Assembly: GCA_022361535.1 (NCBI GenBank)
Contig: JAKSAU010000023.1
Coordinates: 1 to 6,891 of the forward strand
Origin: Desulfobacterales bacterium
GTDB lineage: Bacteria; Desulfobacterota; Desulfobacteria; Desulfobacterales; Desulfobacteraceae
Reading direction: 5' to 3'
DNA: 6,891 bases
The translations under genes and the position numbers were made by a program. This document shows positions 1 to 6,438 of the stretch, piece after piece; the first letter of the stretch is position 1, and each line of letters opens with the position of its first letter. The notes beneath the pieces are model-generated. The model did not search any database. It was not told the DNA's origin and worked only from the letters and a program-made list of their open reading frames with translations.

Positions 1-1824
1 AATAATGAGATCCTTAATGGATTCCGTCTTGAAGCCCGGATTCAAGAAATCAAGACTGTTATTAAAGACACCTTTCCCGGTGTGCAAGACTGTTATGCCG
101 CAGGTATTCCAGTCATTCGTGCGGCCTTTGAAAGATATAATCTGACCAATGCCTTGATTTTCGGGGGACTGGGCCTGATTTTCGGAACAGTTACAGCTTT
201 TTGTTTATTCAAAACCATTTGGTCGGCTGTTTTGGTCATGATCAATGCTCTGGTGGCGTTACTATGGCTTCTCGGGATCATGGGGGTATTTGGTATTCAC
301 GTGAACCTGGCATCAGGGCTTAGTTTTGGGTTTGTTCTTATTGTTTCGTGTACCACTGTATTTCATATCCTTTCCGTTTATCTGGCAACGCTTGATGAGA
401 CACAAGATGCCAGCCATGCATTGACGCTCGCATACCAGAACATTTTACGCCCTTGTTTTATGTGCGCACTGACAACGGCGACAGGGTTTCTTTGCCTTAC
501 ACTCAGCCCGGTGCCCATGGTCCGCCAGGCAGGAATTGTAATCGGTCTTGGTGTGATGATGTCCTTTTTATTAGCCTTGCCAATTACTCGTTTGTTTCTG
601 CCCCTAATAAAAAAAAGTCAGCCGTTTGGTAAACGACTCAGTTCTAAACCGTCTAATCGGCAAGGTGAACATGGTATTTTGGACAGAGCTGCTCATCTCT
701 TGAAGATTCCCGGTTTTAAATATCCCCGGGCTATGCTTGCAGGCGGTGTGATGTTTCTTATCGTTGCAGCAATCGGTATTCCAAAGATTGGATTTATAAG
801 GCATCTTAGCCAACCCATGGTCAAACATACGGCAGAAGCAAAAGAAATGGCCATTATACAAGACCGTTTGGCAGCAGGGTATTCGTTTTCTCTTTTATTA
901 GAACGAGGCCCTGAGGATGTCTTTAAAATCCGTAAGTTTTGGTATGATCTTGCAAAGTTGGAGAATCGTCTTAAAAACATTGATGGTGTTACAAGGATTG
1001 ATTCTTTAACATCCCTGGTCTTTCGCCTGGCAATGGGAACACCCCAGGCCGGTATCATGCCGGAACGCATTTTTAGCATGCTCGAAGAAGAGCGTCGTAA
1101 AAATGAAGAGGGTGAGACCATAATCACCAGGTTTTTAAATGATAATACCATGCGCATTGAAATTCATCTCACGGACTTGTCATCGGACCAGATTGAAATC
1201 TTGCTGCATCAGGTAGAAACGATTGCTACCCGAATGCTGAAAGATAGTGTAGAAGTGAGCCTGGCAGGTCAGTTGGTATATCTGAGGGCCCAGAATATGG
1301 GGCTTGTTTCTTCGCAGTTATATTCCCTTGGCCTGGCCCTGATAACAATCACTGTTTTTATGATAATCCAGCTAAAGTCTGTCAGGCTTGGCCTTTTGAG
1401 TCTTATTCCCAATGTTTTTCCACTTGTGTGTATCTTTGGGATCATGGGATGGTTTGGCATAGCTCTGGATCCTTTAACCATTTTTGCTGCGGTAATTTCA
1501 TTTGGCCTGTCTGTGGATGATTCCATTCATTACCTGGAAGCCTTCAGGCAGGAAATCCGTGGAAAAAACTATGACGTGACTGAATGTCTGTCACGGGCGT
1601 ACAATAAAACTGCCAGGGCGCTTGTTGCTACCACTGCGGTCTTGTTCCTGTCTTCAGGCGGGCTGATGCTGTCACCCATTTCCCATGTCGCATCACTTGG
1701 TGTTTTGGTGGCATTTGCCTCATTAACTGCCCTGGCAGGCGACTTGATGATTTTACCTGCCCTTGTAGGAAAACTGGAAGTTTTATATAAAGGCCAGATA
1801 ATACATTGTAACGGGGATGTATAA
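1..1824 (+). CDS. RND/MMPL-family (HAE3-type) transporter, 5' end cut by window
   Basis: Inner-membrane proton-driven exporter of the RND superfamily, MMPL/HAE3 branch, whose known members move lipids, hopanoids and other hydrophobic compounds. The frame is open from base 1. The GTG at 82 lies inside the gene, so the true start is upstream of the window. The 607 visible residues begin at the end of the first periplasmic domain. Hydrophobic segments follow at about 50-70, 73-97, 101-127, 151-171 and 177-201 (TM2-TM6), then 244-263 (TM7), a second periplasmic domain at about 264-435, and TM8-TM12 at about 439-458, 461-486, 490-513, 537-557 and 562-590. TM10 carries the typical acidic relay motif FGLSVDDSIHYL, with Asp506 and Asp507 of the visible part. 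The matching place in TM4 reads SCTTVFHIL, with Thr118 and Thr119 instead of Asp. The stop overlaps the next gene by 8 bases, suggesting translational coupling. The family is secure; the substrate is unknown. Confidence 0.93.
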   Translation, partial: NNEILNGFRLEARIQEIKTVIKDTFPGVQDCYAAGIPVIRAAFERYNLTNALIFGGLGLIFGTVTAFCLFKTIWSAVLVMINALVALLWLLGIMGVFGIHVNLASGLSFGFVLIVSCTTVFHILSVYLATLDETQDASHALTLAYQNILRPCFMCALTTATGFLCLTLSPVPMVRQAGIVIGLGVMMSFLLALPITRLFLPLIKKSQPFGKRLSSKPSNRQGEHGILDRAAHLLKIPGFKYPRAMLAGGVMFLIVAAIGIPKIGFIRHLSQPMVKHTAEAKEMAIIQDRLAAGYSFSLLLERGPEDVFKIRKFWYDLAKLENRLKNIDGVTRIDSLTSLVFRLAMGTPQAGIMPERIFSMLEEERRKNEEGETIITRFLNDNTMRIEIHLTDLSSDQIEILLHQVETIATRMLKDSVEVSLAGQLVYLRAQNMGLVSSQLYSLGLALITITVFMIIQLKSVRLGLLSLIPNVFPLVCIFGIMGWFGIALDPLTIFAAVISFGLSVDDSIHYLEAFRQEIRGKNYDVTECLSRAYNKTARALVATTAVLFLSSGGLMLSPISHVASLGVLVAFASLTALAGDLMILPALVGKLEVLYKGQIIHCNGDV

Positions 1825-2320
1825 AAAAAGACCTATGTTAAGCCTTTTAGATACATATTTTAGAGAGAAAAACAGGTATGGATTTGAGCATTCCTGGACC
1901 ATCCATGCATCTCCTGACAGGGTCTGGAATGAGCTAAGCCGCTTCCAGGACTGGCCTGGATGGTGGGAGGGGCTGGAAACCATTCAATACCTGGAATCTC
2001 CCCCCGGTCTTGGCAGAGGCACACGGATTCGTTCCACCTGGAAGGGCAGTCTGCCTTACCGGCTGACGTTTGATACACATATTCGCAATTTTGTGCCGGC
2101 AAACAGCCTTTCTTTTTGGGTGGGAGGTGATCTTGCCGGATTTGGCAGGTGCAGGTTTCTGGCGGATGATCAGGGCACGCGGGTGAATTTCTCATGGCAG
2201 GTCTCTCCCACAAAACTCTGGTTTAAGATGAGCGCCCCCTTTGCCAGGCCTTTGTTTAAGGAAAATCATGATCAGATCATGGCCCAGGCTGAAAAAGGGC
2301 TGCAAAGGATTTTTTCCTGA
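1817..2320 (+). CDS. SRPBCC (START/polyketide-cyclase-like) family protein
   Basis: Protein of 167 residues with the SRPBCC fold signature. Near the N-terminus is the stretch HSWTIHASPDRVWNELSRF (25-43), the usual first strand plus helix ('ASPDRVW'), followed by DWPGWW at 45-50. Beta-rich sequence fills the middle (about 55-130) and a long C-terminal helix follows (about 141-165). Members of this fold hold hydrophobic ligands in a deep cavity, and some are cyclases or lipid carriers. No signal peptide or membrane segment is visible, so it is probably cytoplasmic. The ATG at 1817 overlaps the transporter stop (ATGTATAA). A second ATG at 1835 (residue 7) is possible. Neither has a well-placed ribosome binding site, which fits re-initiation from the upstream gene. 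Role with the transporter (binding or delivering a hydrophobic substrate) is inferred from adjacency only. Confidence 0.85.
   Translation: MYKKRPMLSLLDTYFREKNRYGFEHSWTIHASPDRVWNELSRFQDWPGWWEGLETIQYLESPPGLGRGTRIRSTWKGSLPYRLTFDTHIRNFVPANSLSFWVGGDLAGFGRCRFLADDQGTRVNFSWQVSPTKLWFKMSAPFARPLFKENHDQIMAQAEKGLQRIFS
2304..2309 (+). promoter_or_regulatory. Candidate ribosome binding site of the helicase gene
   Basis: AAAGGA lies 14 bases before the ATG at 2324, inside the last codons of the SRPBCC gene. The spacing is longer than ideal, so coupling to the terminating ribosome may also help. A second in-frame ATG at 2390 (helicase residue 23) would also leave the whole motor domain intact. Confidence 0.4.
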
Positions 2321-2323
2321 CCT

Positions 2324-4870
2324 ATGACAACACCTGATACATATCCTTTCCCTACTGAACAGCATCTGTCTTTTGATGGAAATACGGAAATGGAGATAGC
2401 ACATGCCTTTGTCCGTGATACAGGCACCAACATTTTCCTTACTGGAAAGGCTGGTACCGGTAAAACCACTTTTTTAAAGTATCTGAAAGAAAATTGTCAT
2501 AAACAGATCATGGTTACCGCTCCCACTGGGGTTGCGGCCATCAATGCCGGCGGGGTTACCCTTCATTCTTTTTTCCAGCTGCCGTTTGGTCCCTACTTAC
2601 CGGGCCGTGTAGACCAAAGCCGTGACAACAAGAGATTTTTCCGGTTTTCCAAGGAAAAGAAACGGATCATTAAAGGGTTGGATATTTTGGTGATCGATGA
2701 AATTTCCATGGTTCGTTCTGATCTATTGGATTCTGTAGATGCAGTTCTCAAGCGTTTGCGGCGAGATGAGCGCCCATTTGGCGGTGTTCAGCTTTTGCTT
2801 ATAGGCGATTTGTTTCAATTGCCCCCGGTGGCTTTGCCTAATGAATGGAACCTGTTGCAAGAGTATTATGAGTCTGTCTACTTTTTTTCAAGCCATGCCC
2901 TTGCACAGACACAACTTTTGACCATCGAGTTGAAAACCGTTTACCGCCAGTCGGATGAGTCGTTTATCAACCTGTTAAACGCTGTACGTTCGAATCAATT
3001 GGATAATGCTTTACTTGACCTTTTAAACCAACGCGTCCAGGAAAATGTGCCGGACCAAGGATACATTACCCTGACAACACACAACAAAAAAGCAGAAGCC
3101 ATAAACAACAAGCGTATGGCTCAGTTGTCGGAAGCTGAGCACACTCTTTATGCTGAAATTTCCGGAGATTTCCCTGAACAATCATTTCCCACACCGGATA
3201 ACCTGATTTTGAAACCCGGGGCCCAGGTTATGTTTTTGAGAAACGATCCGTCACCGGAAAAAGCCTTTTACAATGGTAAAATAGGCACAATCGATAGGAT
3301 TAAGAACGACAAGGTCATTGTTAGCTGTCAAAAGGAGGAAGATGGGTATGCCGGGGCTGCCATTGAGGTCTCTCCAGTTGAATGGGAAAATATTACGTAT
3401 AAGGTTGATGAGACCGATCAAACTATTAAGGAGGAGGTTGTTGGAAGGTTCAAGCAATATCCTTTAAAACCTGCCTGGGCCGTGACCATTCATAAAAGTC
3501 AGGGCCTGACTTTTGACAAGGCTGTTGTGGATGCGCAGGATGCCTTTACTCACGGCCAGACCTACGTGGCTTTAAGCCGGTGCAGAAGCCTTGATGGGCT
3601 GGTGCTGGCCTCTCCTGTTCCTAAAAATACAATGGGTGTGGATCAGGCAGTGTCAGTTTTTATGGATCGTGCCGTAAACGCTAATGATCTAAAGCCTGCT
3701 TTTTTAAAGGCCAGGATTTCATATCAGCAGGACCTTTTGCTTCGGTGTTTTGACTGTTCAGGTTTTAAAGGGCTCTTTTATTATTTTATCCGGCTGGCAG
3801 AAAATAACCTGGAGGTTGTCCGGATTTCAGGGTTAAAGGACATTCCAGCACTGAAGGCCGGTGCCCTAAATCAAATTTTCGGCGTCAGTGACAAATTTCA
3901 AGCCCAGCTCAAAGGATTGATGGATCAAGAAAATTTGCCTGAGACCAATGATTCCATAATGGATCGAACCCAAAAAGCCTCTGCCTGGTTTACAGAACAA
4001 TTTGACAAGGTGTTTGGTGAGCTTCTGGAGAAAGGGGAGGTTGAAACCGATAATAAAACCCTTGGAAAACAAGTCAAAAATGCTGTTGAGAATCTAAAAC
4101 AGGAAATTAGGATTAAGCAGGCTGGTATAGCCTCTTGTGCTGGCGGGTTTTCAGCTGAAGGATATTTAAAGGCGTTGTCACAAGCTGCCATGACAGCCCT
4201 TCCCAAAGCAGCCTTAAAAAAGCTTGTGTCACCTGATTATACGGAATTTGATATTGCTCATCCGGATTTGTTCAAGGCGCTTAAGAATTGGCGTGCAAAA
4301 ATTGCAAAAGCTGAAGGGGTTCCCCACTTTCATGTACTGCACCAAAAGGTCCTGGTTCAGATTGCAGTCTGCCTGCCGGAATCGAAACCAAAGCTTGCCG
4401 AACTTAAGGGGGTTGGGCCTAAAACGATCGAAAAATACGGGGAGGATCTGGTCAGCATCGTAGAGGACTATCGAAAAGAAGCGAACATTTCAGAGGTTGT
4501 TTTACCGGACCCTAAACCCATTCCGGAAGAATCAGCAAAGAAAGAAACCAAGAAAACCAAAAACTCTGGGCCCAATACGCGCGAGATAAGCCTATCCATG
4601 TTTGAAAAAGGCATGGCCGTGGAAGAAATTGCTGAAGAGCGCGGACTTGTCTTGAGTACCATCCAGGGACACCTTTGTCATTTTATTGAACAGGGTAGGC
4701 TTTCTGTTAATGTACTCGTGGACGACGAAAAGCATAAAGCAATAAAAGGAAACATTACACCAGGTAAATCCCTGGCACAGCTAAAAAAAGAACTGGGAAA
4801 CGATTTTTTCTATGGTGAGATCAGGGCTGTTTTGGCCCATCAAGTTTTCTTGGAATCAGGGAAGGAATAA
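2324..4870 (+). CDS. PIF1/RecD-like SF1 DNA helicase with HRDC and C-terminal HTH domains
   Basis: Predicted ATP-dependent DNA helicase of 848 residues, cytoplasmic, probably for DNA repair or resolving unusual DNA structures. The motor shows Walker A GKAGTGKT (41-48), motif Ia APTGVAA (66-72), Walker B VIDE (123-126), motif III GDLFQLPPV (161-169), motif IV-like VYRQSDESF (206-214), the UvrD_C_2-type motif V region TIHKSQGLTFD (388-398) and motif VI YVALSRCRSLDGL (414-426). A helical middle part (about 460-640) contains a CxxC (Cys475, Cys478). An HRDC domain spans about 650-717, with the hairpin AELKGVGPKTIEKYGEDL. After a Lys/Pro-rich linker (728-748), a RecQ-type helix-turn-helix (HTH_40-like) covers about 752-840, including GMAVEEIAEERGL and STIQGHLCHFIEQG. 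All key ATPase residues are present and the gene looks intact. The architecture matches a known family of PIF1-type proteins, common in Bacteroidetes and elsewhere. It starts 3 bases after the SRPBCC stop, so it is probably cotranscribed. The neighbours do not explain its task. Confidence 0.93.
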   Translation: MTTPDTYPFPTEQHLSFDGNTEMEIAHAFVRDTGTNIFLTGKAGTGKTTFLKYLKENCHKQIMVTAPTGVAAINAGGVTLHSFFQLPFGPYLPGRVDQSRDNKRFFRFSKEKKRIIKGLDILVIDEISMVRSDLLDSVDAVLKRLRRDERPFGGVQLLLIGDLFQLPPVALPNEWNLLQEYYESVYFFSSHALAQTQLLTIELKTVYRQSDESFINLLNAVRSNQLDNALLDLLNQRVQENVPDQGYITLTTHNKKAEAINNKRMAQLSEAEHTLYAEISGDFPEQSFPTPDNLILKPGAQVMFLRNDPSPEKAFYNGKIGTIDRIKNDKVIVSCQKEEDGYAGAAIEVSPVEWENITYKVDETDQTIKEEVVGRFKQYPLKPAWAVTIHKSQGLTFDKAVVDAQDAFTHGQTYVALSRCRSLDGLVLASPVPKNTMGVDQAVSVFMDRAVNANDLKPAFLKARISYQQDLLLRCFDCSGFKGLFYYFIRLAENNLEVVRISGLKDIPALKAGALNQIFGVSDKFQAQLKGLMDQENLPETNDSIMDRTQKASAWFTEQFDKVFGELLEKGEVETDNKTLGKQVKNAVENLKQEIRIKQAGIASCAGGFSAEGYLKALSQAAMTALPKAALKKLVSPDYTEFDIAHPDLFKALKNWRAKIAKAEGVPHFHVLHQKVLVQIAVCLPESKPKLAELKGVGPKTIEKYGEDLVSIVEDYRKEANISEVVLPDPKPIPEESAKKETKKTKNSGPNTREISLSMFEKGMAVEEIAEERGLVLSTIQGHLCHFIEQGRLSVNVLVDDEKHKAIKGNITPGKSLAQLKKELGNDFFYGEIRAVLAHQVFLESGKE

Positions 4871-4937
4871 ACGAGCCTAAGTGCACAAACGGCAATACCT
4901 TTATTTGAGGAAGCGATCCATAATGAATCTGTTCGTA

Positions 4938-4970
4938 TTATAAAGGAACACATTTTTGAGAACCTTATAA
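4938..4970. repeat. Imperfect inverted repeat between convergent genes
   Basis: The arms are TTATAAAGG (4938-4946) and CCTTATAA (4963-4970). They pair over 8 bases with one bulged A, around a 16-base loop. It lies in the 121-base gap between the convergent helicase and AraC genes, where a two-way terminator would be expected. The arms are A/T-rich and no T-run follows on either strand, so it is at best a weak terminator. Nothing else was recognised in this gap. Confidence 0.3.
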
Positions 4971-4991
4971 AGTAAATGAATTGGGTGGCTT

Positions 4992-5789
4992 TTAATCACA
5001 AATGGTTGCCTGATAAACAGATGGTGTCAGGCCAAATCTTGATTTAAAGGCACGGGTCAGGTGGCTTTGATCGGAAAAACCTGCTTCATGAGCGGCATGC
5101 GAAATCCGGCAGCCTTGTTCCAGGCGTCTTCTTGCATGTTCAAGTCGCATTTGGCGTAAAAAAGCATGGGGAGACATACCTTTATGGGTTTTGAACAACC
5201 GAATAAGATGGTACTGGGTACAGCCAAGTTTTTCTGCCAGATCTTTTAATAGGACCTCCTGATCCAGGTGAGCACGGAAATACTCTACAGCTTTACGAAC
5301 TCTTATGTCGCAAGTATCATGGTTTGATGTCTTACAAGCATTCTTTCCGTGTCTGGTGACCAAGGACATAAAGGTATCAATTACATTGGATTCCAGCATG
5401 CAAATGTCTGTACCTGAGATGATTTGCTGGTGAAGACAGGCCATCTTTCGCCATAGGGATTTGTCTTTGACAGTTTTTCTTTCATACCCGAAACCAGTTT
5501 TGTCTCCGCCGCCTTCGGAGAGGTCACTAAAAAAATCAGGGTCAATGTAAAAACTTCTCAAGTGCCTTCTGGTTTCAGAGCAGGGATGGTTGGCATGAAC
5601 CAGGCCGGGTTCGATTATACTGATGGAGCCGGGTTGAAGAATATCGGTGTTCCCCTTTATTGAAAAATGCTCGCCGCACCCGGTATTGATCCACACCACA
5701 TACCGGTCATGGATATGGGGTTTGAATTCAAATGGATCTGTGCAGGATAATATTTCCATGCCGGGTAAATGTTTGTACTCAATAGCCAT
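4992..5789 (-). CDS. AraC-family transcriptional regulator
   Basis: DNA-binding regulator of 265 residues. The N-terminal part (about 10-90) is an AraC-type cupin sensor, seen in HIHDRYVVWINTG (25-37) and PGSISIIEPGLVHA (53-66). The histidines at 25, 27 and 65 are typical of this pocket. A linker of about 90-160 follows. The C-terminal AraC/XylS domain (about 163-262) has two helix-turn-helix units: LKDLAEKLGCTQYHLIRLFK (181-200) and roughly 229-250, followed by the family hallmark FGLTPSVY (252-259). The ligand cannot be read from sequence. The ATG at 5789 is the first start in frame after a stop. It has no good ribosome binding site, and the alternative ATG at 5759 has none either. The gene lies 58 bases downstream of the DUF5698 gene on the same strand, so the two may share a transcript, or this gene may use a promoter in the gap where a repeat element sits. 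It converges on the helicase gene. Confidence 0.93.
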   Translation of the reverse strand: MAIEYKHLPGMEILSCTDPFEFKPHIHDRYVVWINTGCGEHFSIKGNTDILQPGSISIIEPGLVHANHPCSETRRHLRSFYIDPDFFSDLSEGGGDKTGFGYERKTVKDKSLWRKMACLHQQIISGTDICMLESNVIDTFMSLVTRHGKNACKTSNHDTCDIRVRKAVEYFRAHLDQEVLLKDLAEKLGCTQYHLIRLFKTHKGMSPHAFLRQMRLEHARRRLEQGCRISHAAHEAGFSDQSHLTRAFKSRFGLTPSVYQATICD

Positions 5790-5818
5790 GCAAACAAGAT
5801 TGCACTGAAATCCGTCCG

Positions 5819-5871
5819 GGTCAAGTCAAAAGGAATGACGGTCAAGGTCAGCGGATATACATTCCTTTGAC
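5819..5871. promoter_or_regulatory. Candidate AraC-type operator: 21-base-spaced direct repeat with overlapping inverted repeat
   Basis: GGTCAAG occurs at 5819-5825 and again at 5840-5846, exactly 21 bases apart (two helical turns), as expected for two AraC-family half-sites on the same DNA face. It lies 30-57 bases upstream of the AraC start codon. Overlapping it, GTCAAAAGGAATG (5825-5837) and CATTCCTTTGAC (5860-5871) form an inverted repeat, perfect except for one extra A, around a 22-base loop. That repeat reaches into the last codons of the DUF5698 gene. It could be a hairpin between the two genes or a second binding motif. On the minus strand the repeats read CTTGACC and so contain a TTGACC -35-like box, but no good -10 follows. 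Regulation by the adjacent AraC protein is inferred. Confidence 0.4.
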
Positions 5872-6240
5872 CAGCCTGGGCCGGATTTTATGGCTCAGAA
5901 AACGTAAAGGCAAAAAATGCATTAAACGCCCTGATTTTCTGTACCATTTTTTAGATGAAATACCTGACACTTTTTCTTCAATGTACATACCTAAGTATAC
6001 CCCGGCAGAATATCCCAGCGCATAGGCGATGCAGCAGCTTATTTTATCTAAATTGTTCATCATGTTGGAAATGGCCGTAATCCAGATGGCGATTTCGAAA
6101 AAACTGAGCACTGCTGCAGAGCACCTTCTGTTTTTTGAGATAAGTATGATGCGTATTGTTCCCATGGATACATCAAGGATTCTTGCAATGAATATAAAAA
6201 ATGGCAGTGTGAGGTTAGGATTAACGCTTAAAGACTCCAT
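5848..6240 (-). CDS. Short UPF0316/DUF5698-type membrane protein lacking the DUF2179 domain
   Basis: Integral membrane protein of 130 residues, function unknown. It has three hydrophobic segments at about 11-35, 41-62 and 67-88. The family signature is clear: FIARILDVSMGTIRIILISK (17-36), FFEIAIWITAISNMMNNLD (47-65), and IAYALGYSAGVYLGMYIEEK (71-90). Normal UPF0316 proteins are roughly 170-190 residues, with a cytoplasmic DUF2179 domain right after the 'IEEK' stretch. Here it is replaced by a tail (97-130) with 11 Lys/Arg, 2 His and no acidic residue. I read the other two frames of the minus strand after residue 90 and saw no DUF2179-like sequence, so a single frameshift does not explain the loss. 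The ATG at 6240 has a strong ribosome binding site. The AraC gene follows 58 bases downstream and may control or respond to this protein. The family call is good; the role is open. Confidence 0.82.
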   Translation of the reverse strand: MESLSVNPNLTLPFFIFIARILDVSMGTIRIILISKNRRCSAAVLSFFEIAIWITAISNMMNNLDKISCCIAYALGYSAGVYLGMYIEEKVSGISSKKWYRKSGRLMHFLPLRFLSHKIRPRLVKGMYIR

Positions 6241-6246
6241 TGAAAT

Positions 6247-6252
6247 CTCCTT
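6247..6252 (-). promoter_or_regulatory. Strong ribosome binding site of the DUF5698 gene
   Basis: The minus strand reads AAGGAG at 6252-6247, followed by ATTTCA and the ATG at 6240. This near-perfect Shine-Dalgarno with 6-base spacing fixes the start of the membrane protein gene. Confidence 0.8.
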
Positions 6253-6438
6253 AAGATATGAATGATGAAGAGTTGAACGGACTGCGAGATGCTAAAATGG
6301 ATGATGGATATCGCAACGTGTTAAAAGGGATGGAAGAAAACTGTACGATAAGATTCAAAAGAAAAATGAAATCGGGAATCAATAACAGCCCATATCAATT
6401 CATACCTCAGGCATCAGGAAAAAACAACAAAGACAAGA
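6253..6438. other. A/T-rich gap upstream of the DUF5698 gene
   Basis: Spacer of about 186 bases between two minus-strand genes. The minus strand is rich in T and C and holds several TTGA-type hexamers, but none is paired with a convincing -10 box, so I cannot place a promoter. No clear terminator hairpin was found for the beta-barrel gene. A 63-codon plus-strand reading frame covers most of it and is probably spurious. Confidence 0.4.

Noticed and set aside
82..84. GTG as the start of the RND transporter
   Set aside because: The frame is open all the way to base 1 with sequence typical of the first periplasmic domain, so the gene begins outside the window.
693..1157. Minus-strand 154-residue reading frame
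   Set aside because: It lies wholly antisense to the RND transporter, whose coding sense is certain; no protein family features.
4938..4975. Intrinsic terminator between the convergent genes
   Set aside because: The stem is short, A/T-rich and bulged and has no T-run after it on either strand; kept only as an inverted repeat.
5790..5824. Sigma-70-type promoter for the AraC gene (TTGACC on the minus strand)
   Set aside because: The -35-like box is good, but the hexamer 17 bases further on (AATCTT) matches the -10 consensus poorly and would leave almost no leader.
6029..6265. Plus-strand 78-residue reading frame with hydrophobic stretches
   Set aside because: It is the antisense of the DUF5698 gene; the hydrophobic look mirrors the membrane segments of the real gene.
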